The position numbers and the translations under genes were made by a program. Below are positions 1 to 11,489 of a stretch of DNA of 64,000 nt, in pieces. The notes beneath the pieces were generated by a model. It worked only from the letters and a program-made list of their open reading frames with translations. It ran no database searches and was not told where the DNA came from. Position 1 is the first letter of the stretch, and each line of letters begins with the position of its first letter. Location: the NCBI RefSeq assembly GCF_034702125.1, contig NC_085876.1, forward strand, positions 7,171,364-7,235,363. Direction: 5' to 3'. This stretch comes from Engraulis encrasicolus (taxonomy: Eukaryota > Chordata > Actinopteri > Clupeiformes > Engraulidae).

Positions 1-498
1 CCTCAATGTTTTTCACAAAATAAAACATTTTGAACAGCAAAACTGTTTGACCAGATGTATTTATATTGCTCTGTCACCTTGTTGATGACATGGCTATAGC
101 CTAACAACATATGGGTTCAAAATTTTGTTTATAACCTGACTGTGCGAACCTAGCTGCACACAACTCAAGCTCTGATTGTTGGAAACTGCTGTCGGTCAAA
201 AAATTACCTCACATGGTTGGCTGCCAGTGGTTTGCCCCTCCTCATAACATTGTGTTGGTAAACACTAAGAACCCATGTAAGTTTATTGGGTGAAACAATA
301 TATGGGTACTGACTTGTGTTATATTATTTAATTCAAAACACATCCTCACAAATGATGTCCCAGAAAAATAAAGTACTTTTAACTTAACTTCAGAGTGCCT
401 CAGACTCTTTCTCTGCTCTCTACGTCCTCACAAATATTGAATTTCTGTCATGCTACATTTTTAATCATTCGTAATTTCCAGGAGGAAAAAAAACTCAC
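1..498. other. Intron or intergenic DNA at the left edge
   Basis: No coding exon is recognised here apart from the edge of the CARD exon at 499. If the CARD gene runs leftward on the minus strand, this is one of its introns. The only structure seen is a dispersed repeat copy at about 114-262, listed separately. Confidence 0.5.
114..262 (+). repeat. Dispersed repeat, copy 1
   Basis: About 150 bp is clearly similar to 10884-11045 in the same orientation. Both copies share the cores CTCTGATTGTTGGAAAC and GGTTGGCTGCCAGTG, with scattered substitutions. No coding potential or terminal repeats are visible. I cannot name the family; it looks like a diverged interspersed repeat. Confidence 0.6.
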
Positions 499-747
499 CA
501 AGCTCTTCAATGAGTTTGGGCTCATGTTGCCTCAGTATCTGGAGGAAGGACTGTCTGCTCTGTGAAGGTGCTCCCTCCAGAGCCGTGAAGAGTGCCTTGA
601 TCGCCTCCTGGTGGTCGGGAGCAGACTGCACACTACTCGCCTCTTCCTCCTGTACCAGCTGCTGGGCGATCACTGCATCTGCTATCGGCCTTACATGCTG
701 CACACGAGAAATTATCTGCTCCCTGAACTCTTCCAGGAATTCATCAT
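499..747 (-). CDS. CARD-like domain exon of an unidentified gene
   Basis: A minus-strand exon of 249 bp (83 codons) lies between a 3' splice site (CTCTCAG, pyrimidine-rich upstream) and a 5' splice site (GGTGAGTT). Both boundaries are phase 1, so the exon is symmetric. The translation contains the run FREQIISRVQHVRPIADAVI, followed by LVQEEEASSVQS and a C-terminal helix pair with LQILRQHEPKLIEELG. The spacing and hydrophobic pattern match a six-helix CARD (caspase-recruitment domain), as in fish NLR, ASC-like and caspase-adaptor proteins. Such domains recruit inflammasome or apoptosis partners by CARD-CARD contacts. The rest of the gene is not in view: 3' exons would lie left of position 1, and 5' exons right of 747, possibly beyond the transposon. 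A DEATH-fold relative other than CARD is possible. Confidence 0.65.
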
Positions 748-891
748 CTGAGAGGTAAAATGAGAAGAGTTCAGATTTGAAACACTCTAAAAGCCATTTC
801 AAAACTCTCTACCGAATAATATTTAAATAGCATTTCCCCCTTAAGTAATCTCAATCAAAAATGCACTTGAATGTTGAAGTGAGGCCCAATA

Positions 892-1310
892 GTTGGGTCA
901 TTTTTAGAGGTTCCGTGACCGTGGAGAGGAAAGGTTCGTTTCTCACTGGATTTGTCATCTATAAAGGTTAAATAAAAAAATGAGCCGGGGTGCCCCTCAC
1001 AAAAATGTGGGGAAAATTTTTTAGAGCCCTATATCCAAAATGGCTGCTGCCAGCCAAGCCGGAAATGTACTTTTTAATGGTTTTGCCCACAGTGCTGCAT
1101 AATACATGGTTTCTGAGACTATTTGGGTCAAGAAATTCACAAATGATGTAGATGTATTGATTTGACCTATTTTTGACCTTCAAATTCAAGATGGCTGCCA
1201 CTTTTGGCTCTTTAAATGTCAATTTCTCAAAAACGTCAGAGAGACTTACTATTAGGCTCAAATGAAAGATCTGCTCATACTGAATTCAGTTATGGAAAGT
1301 AAAATTACAA
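892..1310. repeat. Left terminal inverted repeat
   Basis: Matches the reverse complement of 6406-6825 with only scattered differences. The outer end is GTTGGGTCATTTTTAGAGG. Arms this long could fold into a large hairpin in transcripts or single-stranded DNA. Confidence 0.9.
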
Positions 1311-1452
1311 CATTCACATAGGTTATCAGATGTCTTGGGTGTAACCAATGAAAGCAGGGAGACAGAGAACACTCTTTAACTTGGGGTTGTATTTATTAAC
1401 ATAACATTAACGTTTTTTTACAATTTATGTATTGAATTAACTAAAAAGACTT

Positions 1453-4400
1453 TCAATCTGAATCTGTTGAGTCTCCACACTGACTCATCTCATCATCACT
1501 GCTACTTTCGTCTGAGGCAGTCTTGAGGTGTGAACTGCTGGGGCAAGGGGGCAAGGGTGTGACGCACTGGTCGACACTTCCATTCACTAGTTCCCAGCCG
1601 TGACCAATGGAGAAGGATGCTCTTGTAGATTGTAATGGAGCTGGCAATATGTCAGGTAGTTTGACCTTTCCATATGAAGATTCAAAGAGTCATCGTCAGG
1701 TGGGAGACGGATTGTACTCTTATTCTTCAGTTTGTGCCATTTGGAAACTCTGGCCTGCCCGCAGCTCACATCTGCACTCTCAGCATAAATGACGGAGAGA
1801 ACAAATGCCTTCATATCTGCTCTGACGTCATGTTTTAATTCAAGACTCTCGCCCACTCGTCCCAGGAGCCCTCTTGCCTCAGAACTGATCTTCACCTTCT
1901 CCAACACCTTCTTCTTCCCATGCCCATAGAACCCTGAGGTGTGGTCACTGCCAGTGATCACATGGAGAGGTATGATGATATCTGCAACCTCTTCCGAGAG
2001 CATAGCACGGCAGTTGATTAACATATGCTTGCGTTTAATCAGCAGATCACCTATGACTTGCTGCGAGACGTAAGCTGCTTGGACATCGCAGTCTAGAACA
2101 ACAGGTCCAGTGTACTTACTGGCTCTCACCTTTGCATAGGCAGAGAGCAGCATTGTATCTGCTTCTGGATGCCTGAAGACATAGTCCCTATTAGCCATGC
2201 CAGTGCTCAGGTTGGTTGATGTTTCTCCCTCGCAGTATATGATGTCTCCATGCACTTGACCTGCTTGTCTTTTCAGCTGTTCCTTTACAAGTTTCTGTAG
2301 TCTGACCTTATTTCCGGAATTAACCATGAGTTGGTTGAACTCAGCTGCACCTGGGAACCTGTCTTCGGGCTTGGGAAAAACATTTGGGCCTTTTGGATGC
2401 TTTGCTGCACGACGATCGTGCTCATCATCTTTGATGCTGAAAGGAAGGTCATATATGTCATTGACAAGGATGATGAGATATGCGTTGGCGTGGCGTGAGA
2501 AGATCATAGTACAGATTTTATCCAAGTAGTCACCCCAGTGGTACTCTGAACCATCCCGCTTCCGAGACTCACGGTCTTCAGGTGTGGGGATGGCAAGCCG
2601 CCAGATCAGCCCCATGTCCACAAGGCTAACGTGGTCTTTCGGTTTTTCACTTACTGGGTCTAGGTTGAAGAGCTCTAACAACTTGCTCTTCACAGTCTTG
2701 CGCATTGACCCATCTACATTGTAGAGTGAAAGGCACTCCTGAGTCACTCTCCTCTCAAGGGCTGACTCAAGTTTTATCATTCCTGATCCCTCTGCAAGGT
2801 CCACTAGGGCTGCCAGCGCCGATCTCTCCATATGGGCAACCTTCATATGAGCACCAGATGGTGTACAGACCATTTCTCCAGTGAAATTTCGCCTCTTATT
2901 CCTGTGGATGGTTGCAGTGAGAGGCTTGATCTTTGCGAACACTCGCTCTTGCAGGAAGGTTTCAACCTGAGCTTGGCCATCTGGAAGTGCAGTCTTTAGG
3001 TCATGCACTAACTCTGGTGAGGCCACCAGGCCAGACTGAAGCGATCTCAATATAGGTGAAGAGATGTCAAAGGGCTCAGCTCCAAAATCTGTCATGCATG
3101 CCAGCAGGTCCTGAACTGAGAAAGGAGAAGGGAATGTTCTTCTTGTGCATGGCATTCAGTTGTTTAATCATAATGTCATGCACCACTGACTTGTTTGGAG
3201 GTTCATCGTACGTTGTGTGGTAGTAAGGCTTGCTCTTGTTGAGTGGTACATGATGGCAAGACTGAGCACCACTGTATCCCGGAACCTGCTGCTGTTGAGG
3301 TGGTGGTCTTGAACCATCAGTGTCTATGCGAGACAGTGCATGTATGACAGAGCGAGCACGCTGTGGAGCTGTGCCATTCACTGGTAGATCTACCATGGGA
3401 CGAGCTGGTGGCTCACTCTTGCTACCAGGTGGGCATCTGTACTGATGGACCTGTGTCAGCTCTGCACACTTCTGCCTCAGCTGTGCAGAGATTTCCTTCT
3501 TCTTGGAGAGCGTTGCAGCAGGAACTTCATCTGGTTTCTTGTTATAGCTCTCTGGCTGCACATACATAACATTTGTTCGATGCGCTCCTGTTGAGTTACC
3601 TGTCAGGGTGTCAATTTTGAAGTCATCATTGTCGATAATAACAATCGCTGGCTTGCCATCTGCAATCTCCTGTGGGCAGGTTGATGATTCCTCTATATCC
3701 ATCAAAGCCCAGTGGTCATAAAGGAGCAGCGTGTCTTCATAGCTGATGCAGACACCACTCTTGTGTAGAGTGTCTACCAGATCTTTACTTCGAGTCATGC
3801 CATGGACATTTACACCCAGGTTGATAGCAGTGGTAGTGCGCTTCCCAGTAATGTGGTAGGTGATCATGGAAGCCAGACTGAGTGTTGCAGGGCTGAGGTC
3901 CGCAGTTTTTCTCTGAGGCTGTTTTAGCCAAGTCAAAAGCTTCAACAGCAACTTGCACAACTGTTCATCTTCCTCAAGATGGTCAATGCAAGGTGGCCAT
4001 GGTACAGTAGGTGTAGCTTTGATCATCTTCGATAGCCGTGCAGCCATGTTCTGAACGAGCTGCTCATCGCTGATCCAAGGGATGAGGACTGCTGCCTCAA
4101 TGTAATCACCTCCTCCCCCAACATCATAGACCCACTCGCTTTTGTTCAGCTCACTTCTATCTTTGAAGCCAATTTTGTGTTGATACTCATTAATGAGCAG
4201 GTCCTTGACATAAGATGATTTAACATCGCCCACTGCATATCCATAGTCACTGGACATGTGTTTGTAGTCTACTAAAAGAGACTGTAGTGAACGGATCTCA
4301 CGCTCAGTAAAGATGACAGAATCAACATGTCTAAAGAACAATTTTTTTTGCCTCTGAGAGTGACACACTCTGGAGATGCATTGCATCATCTGGCTTGAAA

Positions 4401-5015
4401 TGTGTATTGTGGATAATGTTTCATCCAACAGACCTGGTGGTACATGATATCATTTGCAAAAGGATCTGACAGTGTGATGTTGACTCAATGAGTCGTGTGA
4501 GACGGTCTCTCAACTGCTCATCTTCTATAACAACTGTGTGGCGCTTGAAGGTGCGCCATGCTGACTGTGTGTTTGATTCGGAACAGCTTGCTTCGAACTC
4601 TATTTGGGTGTCTTGTGTCTTCACCTTGCATGCACCACACACACTTTGTCTTGTCATGAAGAGGCCCACTCACAGAACGCAGACGCTTAGGTGATGGCCC
4701 CTCTGACTCTTTGTCACACAGAGCCTTCTGACCTGGCATTTCAGAACTTGAACACTGAGCAATGACACTTTCTTTCTTTGTGCGGCGTCTGGCTTTTTCA
4801 AGCTTGTCGGAAGATGAGATGGATATATAACATGACTGATGTATGTAATGATTCGCTGGACCATCTTGCCACGAGGTGGTGGTGTAAACATGACCAAATT
4901 TGTCAAGCCCTGACCAGTTTTTGGCTTTGGATTGTAAACGTTCCCACTTTACTTGGTTGATTTTATCAGATGACTCACAAGGCTTGCCACATTTCAGCAC
5001 ACATTCATAGGACAT
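1453..5015 (-). pseudogene. Frameshifted transposon gene of an unnamed metazoan family
   Basis: Collinear minus-strand reading frames at 5015-4518, 4669-4421, 4428-3076, 3155-1587 and 1647-1453 read as one protein of about 1,100 residues interrupted by frameshifts near 4.58, 4.43, 3.12 and 1.61 kb. The N-terminus has Cys pairs that look like a zinc-binding region (CVLKCGKPC, then CVWCMQGEDTRHPNR). A middle segment has the motif AIVIIDNDDFK, and the C-terminal part has HPEADTMLLSAYAK, VVLDCDVQAAYV and HVITGSDHTSGFYGHGKK. From memory, this set of motifs recurs in uncharacterised multi-copy proteins of fish and cnidarians. The conserved acidic residues (EAD, DCDV, GSD) could form a metal-binding nuclease site, but that is inference. 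The tail is Ser/Asp-rich. Gene order inside the inverted repeats makes it the likely transposase. Confidence 0.75.
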
Positions 5016-5316
5016 TGTGCCTTGTTTTTGTAGCTATATTCACATAAACCTAAAAAGAGAAAAAAACTACTGTTAGGTATCAGAGGAGCTAGTCTTCAGC
5101 TGTCTAGCTAGGGTAGGCCTATTGGTGCTGAAACTAGCATTGTTGCAAACCTTTACCATATAAGTTAGGTAGCTAATTACTTGTGGGAACTGCTGGTTAT
5201 CATACTAATACTAGATCAGACTAATTAGATATGTCACTATGCTTTTCCATGACAAGCAGCTGGATTATGTCAGTCAACATAACAGAGACACAGCTAAGCA
5301 AACATTAGATAGCTAC

Positions 5317-5900
5317 TAGGGCTGGGTATCACAAGGTACCCCACGATACGATACCGTCACGATATTTTACCCACGATGACGATAATATCACGATACAGCC
5401 ATTCTGCGATTATCGATATATTGCAAGAAATTTCACCCACGATACCTTCACGATATCTGTGTCTGCTGCAAAGTAGTGCATCTGTATTCATGAGAAGGCG
5501 TTGTGGTCAAGCCAAAATATTGGCATATGGCACTTTGGATGCAGCAGATTCTCCTCTCCTGCTTTGTCTGGTGAATTTGTGTCATTGTTGCATGTACTTT
5601 TTCAAACGCAGTATAGTAGGCTACCCATTGAAACATCTCAGTACCCCGGTAAGGTACTGATACTGTGCAGGCCTAAAACAATGGACAATGTAGCGGGTTT
5701 TTGTGAGAGAATCTGTTCAGAGCGGTCAGAGCGGCTGTATGTTTATCGTTTAAATGTCGATATTTGCCGTCAGCATATCTATAATGTCCTGCAAGACAAC
5801 ATACCGCGATATATCGATATTTGCTGTCCACATATCGATAATGTCCTGCAAGACGAACTATCGCAATATATCGATATTTCGATATTTTGGCACACCCCTA
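5317..5900. mobile_element. hAT-type MITE nested in the 5.9-kb transposon
   Basis: The termini are TAGGGCTGGGTATC and GGCACACCCCTA (imperfect inverted repeats of the hAT TAGGG type). Flanks are ATAGCTAC (5309-5316) and ATAGCTAG (5901-5908), an 8-bp duplication with one mismatch. The interior is dominated by repeats of CGATA, ATCGATA and TATCGATATT and has no gene. It is younger than its host element. Confidence 0.75.
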
Positions 5901-6405
5901 ATAGCTAGCTAATTTAGTTTAGCCAACACTAAATGTCAATGATAACTAATAATGCACATAACACAATGCTAACTTCTGCACTTAACATTATCTCTTTGCT
6001 GTCATACATTCATAATCATAAAAATAATCTAAGTGAATAATGCTGATAATATAGGAGCTTACCTCAAATAAAGTGCTCTGATTCTGATTGTCAATTCAGC
6101 ATGGCATTTTCCAGTGACATGAAACCGTGGAAACAAACATCAGAGAGAGAGAGAGCGTGTTTGCACATCACTTGGATGTGGGGCTGACTGATTGGGAGTG
6201 AGGTATGCTTTGTTGAATAACTGCAGAAGAAAACTTTAGAGATATTTTATGCCATTGAGAATAGTTAATTATCTTCCAGTTCATAAAAAATGAAGAGATC
6301 AATTGAACAGCACAGTTCAGGTAACTAATAACATCAGCAGTTTAATTCTCATCAACCACAAACCTTGATCTTTTTTACCTTTCAGATGACTGCTGCATAG
6401 CCTAC

Positions 6406-6825
6406 TTGTAATTTTACTTTCCATAACTGAATTCAGTATGAGCAGATCTTTCATTTGAGCCTAATAGTAGGTCTCTCTGACGTTTTTTGAAAAATTGACA
6501 TTTAAAGAGCCAAAAGTGGCAGCCATCTTGAATTTGAAGGTCAAAAATAGGTCAAATCAATACATCTACATCATTTGTAAATGTCTTGACCCAAATAGTC
6601 TCAGAAACCATGTATTATGCAGCACTGTGGGCAAAACCATTAAAAAGTAAATTTCCGGCTTGGCTGGCAGCAGCCATTTTGGATATAGGACTCTAAAAAA
6701 AATTCCCCACATTTTTGTGAGGGACACCCCGGCTCATTTTTTAATTTAACCTTTATAGATGACAAATCCAGTGAGAAACGAACCTTTCCTCTCCACGGTC
6801 ACGGAACCTCTAAAAACGACCCAAC
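6406..6825. repeat. Right terminal inverted repeat
   Basis: Partner of 892-1310. The outer end is CTCTAAAAACGACCCAAC, followed by TA. The inner edge, TTGTAATTTT, pairs with AAAATTACAA at 1301-1310. Confidence 0.9.
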
Positions 6826-6856
6826 TACAAACAAAATGGGATGAACTGACTTTTAA

Positions 6857-7119
6857 AGGGGTATGCCACTATTTTGGGGCTTAATTTAAAATCTTTGGCT
6901 GGGGTTTATAAAGGTGGTAAAGTGTCTTATTTTTCATGTTAAGCACTGTCTTGCTTCAAGACCAGTTAAAAGAGGGAATATGTCGCTAAGCTAGTGAAAG
7001 TCAATGGATCCGTGTATCCATTGACTTTCACTAGCTTAGCGACATTCTCCCTCTATTAACTTGTCTTAAAGCAAGCAATTTTAACTGTATTAATCCCCAA
7101 AATAGTGGCATACCCCTTT
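6857..7119. mobile_element. Palindromic MITE flanked by TTAA
   Basis: Perfect terminal inverted repeats begin AGGGGTATGCCACTATTTTG and are flanked on both sides by TTAA (6853-6856, 7120-7123), the target preferred by piggyBac-type transposases. The centre holds a perfect 29-bp palindrome (arms 6980-7008 and 7017-7045, 8-bp loop). No reading frame is present. It lies just outside the right end of the 5.9-kb element. Confidence 0.85.
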
Positions 7120-7246
7120 AAGTAGCCAAAATTTAGACAGAGACTTTTTTTGTGCAGTCGTCGTGCACTCATCACAAACGTGTTGATGTGCGGTACGAGA
7201 GGAAACGCAGGTTGTAATATTATGGTTGTATTACATATTAACTAAT

Positions 7247-7484
7247 ATGTAATAACATTAGTTAATGTGTTATGAATAATTCAATGACCGTTTCACACAA
7301 ATATCACATTTTGCTTCTATCCTATTGATCAGCTATAAAATGTGTTTTTCAGTCATGAAAAAGATGGAAATTTGGTTGACAACTACCGGTCGGCAAACAT
7401 GGATTTGGAACAATTATTGACTGTTTGTAAATATGTAATATATTATGAATAACTCAATGACCGTTTCACACAAAGAATCACCTT
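7247..7484 (+). repeat. Diverged direct repeat around CAATGACCGTTTCACACAAA
   Basis: Two copies about 180 bp apart share TATGAATAA(C/T)TCAATGACC and GTTTCACACAAA, each preceded by a tract of AATATGTAATA. This looks like a local duplication in AT-rich spacer. No gene is seen between 7124 and 7605. Confidence 0.6.
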
Positions 7485-7609
7485 GTCTTTTTTGTGAAAT
7501 GATCTTTCATTGAACTCATAGATCTTGAACCACTGAACTAATAATTGCTCCAAAAGATAAAGGGAACACCAGAACTGTAGGCTACAAAATACAGCCTGTT
7601 TTGCCAATA

Positions 7610-8090
7610 CTGCCCTACAATATCAGAACGCAGTATCTTGAAAATGGTCGAAAATGGGTTTAGACCGGAAATTGGCTTTAAAATACCTTCTTTTTCTTGT
7701 GTTAAATTTTTTTGGCCCAACTTGGTCCCGTTTCGGAAAAAAACGCAAAAAACTGATTATACTGCGCTTTTTGGTTTTAGGAGGTTACGTCGTACTAGCC
7801 AAGAACGCAGTATAATGCGAATTATACTGCACTTCTCCATTGACACCGTGGTTTTGGTGTAGACAGTAATACCACAACAGAACGCAGTATAATGATTTTT
7901 CAGCTAAAAAGTAATGAGAATGTTGTTTTTTTTGCTTTTTTCTTGTGTGCATACATTTTCACCATAAAAATAAAAAGTGTCATCACCACTGTTACCTCCA
8001 ACATATTTGCGTGGCCAGAAAGGAAACTTTAAAGCCTTTTTTCTCAGTTTGCCATTTAGAATTATACTGCATTCTGAAATTGTAGGGCAG
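7610..8090. mobile_element. Non-autonomous DNA element (MITE)
   Basis: Imperfect terminal inverted repeats start CTGCCCTACAATATCAGAA on the left and end ATTGTAGGGCAG on the right. AATA lies on both sides (7606-7609, 8091-8094). The interior repeats the motif GCAGTATAATG in both orientations and has no coding capacity. The family is not identified. Confidence 0.65.
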
Positions 8091-8094
8091 AATA

Positions 8095-10506
8095 GGCAGA
8101 CTAAGAAATTGCCCATAGGGCTCCCAAATGGGTAGAACCACCACTGAAAGCATGCTAGGTATGCTCACCGCAATGACCTCATGTCTATAAGTACAAGCAC
8201 AGAATAATTGATCCTGAAGATTGTACAAAAGACATCACCAAGTAGTCTAATGTCCAGAGTACATTGTAGCCTGCAGATGGGGGTATAACAAAGGGGTCCT
8301 GGGCCTAGGGAGAGAGCTGACCCAGAATTGGGTCCCCATTACATTATTGGTTTGGAGGGTTGCTTTTCAGATGACCGTGCTTGGGCCAGGCCAAAGCTGT
8401 CAACGTCCCTACAACTAGGCCTACTTTACACTCATCTGCCCTGTAGAGACAAAAAAAAAATCTTTTGTTTTACTACCCAAAAGGTACATTACAGCTACAG
8501 GAAGCACTGTGTAATCAATGGGCCATTCACACTGCCACACCCTTTTCACCTCCGTAAAGCCAGCTGCGTCAACAACACTTGGTCTGAAGTAGCTGAGTAA
8601 CTAAGTCATTTGTCCATGGTTGAAAGAAGAAAAAAGGCTCTCAAAAGTTCAACAGATTTTTTTACTTTGAGCATAATATGTTCTGAGTTTCTGTTGGTGG
8701 AAAACACATCCTATGTGAGCTGGTCCTGAGAATTGATTGTCATGAACACTGTCATGAAAGCTGTCTTGTTGTCTTATCTGTTGTTGACTTGGAGTAAAGA
8801 GGAGGGATGTAATATAGCCTACACACAAACGGTTACTGTATGAAACTGCTATACTTAATTTCACCAACTATATTTCACAAGGAATAAAATAGGTGAAAAT
8901 GATGTATTTATTATACTATCAATACAGTACAGAAAAATAATGAATGTCACTTTACATGAACACATTTTAACGAAGTGAAAGGCTAATAATTTCTTTCAAT
9001 TGGCAACACAGAAAAAATCTAATGAAGCTCAATAAGCCAGTCAAGAGTTATACCAATCTATAACGAAAAATGCATCTTGAATCTGAAGAAATGTCCCAAA
9101 AGAGGACTTTGAACACGTTTAAATAAGTTGCTTATTCAAAGGAAAGTGGAAAGGAGCTGTGTTTACAATATACCTCACAACTACTGACAGTGAATACAAC
9201 TACATCAGTTGTTTTCAAAGTAGAGGACGAGGAGCGCAGGGAGATGGGAGGACATGGCCAAAGGCAATATTTACATGTTTTGCCAAACTTGAGTTTAGAC
9301 TGGATATGGCCTTCATTACACACTACTTTAGCTTATGTCAAAGCCTTATGGTCCAAATATGTCCCGTTGTAGAGATATTGCTATGTCATATATCTACAAT
9401 ATCCAACCTAATACCAAGGCTTTGAAGGTATTTTTCATGTTGATAGTTATTACTGCAATTCACCATTGTAGGAGAGATTGTTTGTGTGCTGATATTTATG
9501 TGATAATTGGGCCTACCGTATACTTCTGATTCAGCCATGGTTCAGGGCTCCACAGACTGCTGTCCTGGGAGCTACAGACCTACAACACACACGTTCACAG
9601 GATAAATACTTTTTTATCTTGGGATTTTTGTTTGTTTGAACAATCTCACCAAATTACTTTATTGATCCACAAAAGTTTTGCCAAAATGAGTGAACTGCAG
9701 CATTCCCATTATTATACTGTAACAAACAGTACTGCAGCATCATCAGTAAAGCAGCCTTATGCGGTTAATACTCTGTTGACAACGAATAAAGATAGTCTGG
9801 TGCATAGTTGTTATTTAGCTCACAATACAGGCATACATTGAAGAAGTGTCATGATAGAACATTACCTTTCAAAGAGTCACCAGTGGCTGTGTGTTGTTTA
9901 TACATTGTTCTGTGCTGTCCTCAAGATGGTTTCATGTCCTAATCAACAGGGAGACGGACGTGAGTGACTTGCAAACCACATCAGCTGTCCTATCAGAGGT
10001 GCACACCCATGAAACCCACCTAATTGGAACAGGCCCAAACCAGTGACTCCCTCGTGGTAGGCTGATGGTTACATATGTACTCTCTGGTCGTCGCTGATAA
10101 GTATGGCATGATCGTGGTCTTGGAGAGTCACCATGCATGCATCAACAACCCCACGAAGGCCCCCAGCTGACATCACATCAAGCCCTGCGAGACAGTGATG
10201 GCTTCCCTATTCCATTTGCTATGGAAGCTTTTAAAATAGTAGTTACACCCCATGTACCCCACATTTTACTTTACATTACAATAAGCCTATCTTTCTGAAG
10301 AATAAAGGGATATGGGTTATTTTTAATTATTAGAATAGCCACCTACACAAAGCCTACTCAGTGTGCAGTGAAGATGCAAGAAGTCAAGGTATATATAGTG
10401 GACCAATTTTGTAGTTGACAAAAGCTTGTATTTTTTGCAGCAGGTCTATTTTGTATTATCATTTTCAAGATGTTGCTTATTTCATAAAACAAACAACTTC
10501 CTTATC
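8095..10506. other. Intergenic spacer without recognised genes
   Basis: AT-rich sequence with only short chance reading frames. No exon with convincing splice sites and protein similarity, no terminal-repeat element and no RNA gene were seen. Confidence 0.5.
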
Positions 10507-10640
10507 AGGGGCATAGCGCAGTGGGTGTAGGCGCACAAAGTTTTGCTGTAGTTGCAGAGCCATAGATGCTGGTAATAGCGACCTCATCAGGTGATACTTT
10601 GAACTGCTGGCACACTAACCCACATTACCATTACAGAGAT
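10507..10640 (+). repeat. Possible tRNA-derived SINE fragment
   Basis: The segment starts GGGGCATAGCGCAGTGGGTG, which resembles a tRNA box A (TRGCNNAGYNGG). No good box B follows at the expected distance, so this would be a decayed or truncated copy. Confidence 0.25.
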
Positions 10641-10883
10641 AAATGTATGGACTGCTCCCACAGAGCAAAGGTATGATGACCAGATGACAATCAAAGCCAA
10701 CAGTCAACAGACCTCATAATGATTAGGCCCTGTATATACTTAATTATTATTAACCAATCAGCATTAGGCTATGCATGCTCATGGAATATCATAGCCTAGC
10801 CTGTGTCTTAGTGAGCCTGTCCAAATTATCTGACACAGTTCTGGATTCAATTGGGCCCTTCCTATCCAGGTGAAGAATTAGGC

Positions 10884-11045
10884 CTCAAATATATGGGTTC
10901 TCATTTTTGGTTTTACCGTGGCTGCCCGATGCTGGCTGCGCACAACTCAACCTCTGATTGTTGGAAACCGCTGTTGGTCAAAAAAATGCTGATGTGGTTG
11001 GCTGCCAGTGTCTTGCCCCTCCTCACAACACCGTGTTTTCACCAA
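10884..11045 (+). repeat. Dispersed repeat, copy 2
   Basis: Same family and orientation as 114-262, with cores CTCTGATTGTTGGAAAC and GGTTGGCTGCCAGTG. The right side runs into the TSD of the MITE at 11047. No coding capacity. Confidence 0.6.
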
Positions 11046-11046
11046 T

Positions 11047-11234
11047 TAGGGTGGCCAGACGTCCTCCGTTAGGGAGCACAGTCTTCCTTTTCAGTGCCTC
11101 GTCTGGCGTAAGGCACAGCTTAAGCCGGACAAAAATGCATGAAAAACGCTTATTTTCTTGGGGGAAGACCCCCAAACCCCCCTCCTAAAGTAGGCTATGT
11201 CCTCCTTTTTCCTGTCAAGGACATGGTCACCCTA
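11047..11234. mobile_element. Short hAT-type MITE
   Basis: 188 bp with termini TAGGGTGGCCAGACGTCC and GGACATGGTCACCCTA. The flanks TCACCAAT (11039-11046) and ACACCAAT (11235-11242) form an 8-bp duplication with one mismatch. TAGGG ends and an 8-bp duplication are typical of hAT elements. Confidence 0.7.
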
Positions 11235-11282
11235 ACACCAATACATGTTTTGAAATCTTTATTTTAAAACATGTATTGGTGT
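11235..11282. repeat. Perfect 17-bp inverted repeat upstream of sfpq
   Basis: Arms ACACCAATACATGTTTT (11235-11251) and its exact reverse complement (11266-11282) enclose a 14-bp AT-rich loop. The left arm begins with the target duplication of the adjacent MITE. Confidence 0.7.
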
Positions 11283-11489
11283 GTAATATAGAGCCTATCA
11301 CAAAACGACCTAGTGAACAACCTAGCGGATTAGGATTATCACATTAACGGTTTTTTGCAAATATATAATAGATCAAATTATCTTTCTTTTTATAATTATT
11401 TGTGTGGATTTTTTTTTTTAATTATTATTTTAAACGGATCAGCCCATGTAGGCCCACTGTGCTGGTTCGCAGTATGGGAGGGGCTTAAC

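Larger units (their letters stand above)
892..6825 (-). mobile_element. 5.9-kb DNA transposon with ~420-bp inverted repeats and TA target duplication
   Basis: Long terminal inverted repeats (892-1310 and 6406-6825) match closely through their length. The tips read GTTGGGTC... and ...GACCCAAC, and each is flanked by TA (890-891 and 6826-6827), consistent with a TA target-site duplication. A minus-strand gene (1453-5015) fills the left two thirds, with a TTTATT (minus-strand AATAAA) at 1392-1397 just past its stop. A 584-bp hAT MITE (5317-5900) has inserted in the noncoding third. The coding region has several frameshifts, so this copy should not move by itself. I do not recognise the superfamily: a TA duplication suggests, but does not prove, a Tc1/mariner-type or IS630-type mechanism. 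Confidence 0.85.

Noticed and set aside
968..1261. 97-codon open frame on the minus strand
   Set aside because: Lies wholly within the left inverted repeat of the 5.9-kb transposon; no domain and a mirror copy exists in the right arm.
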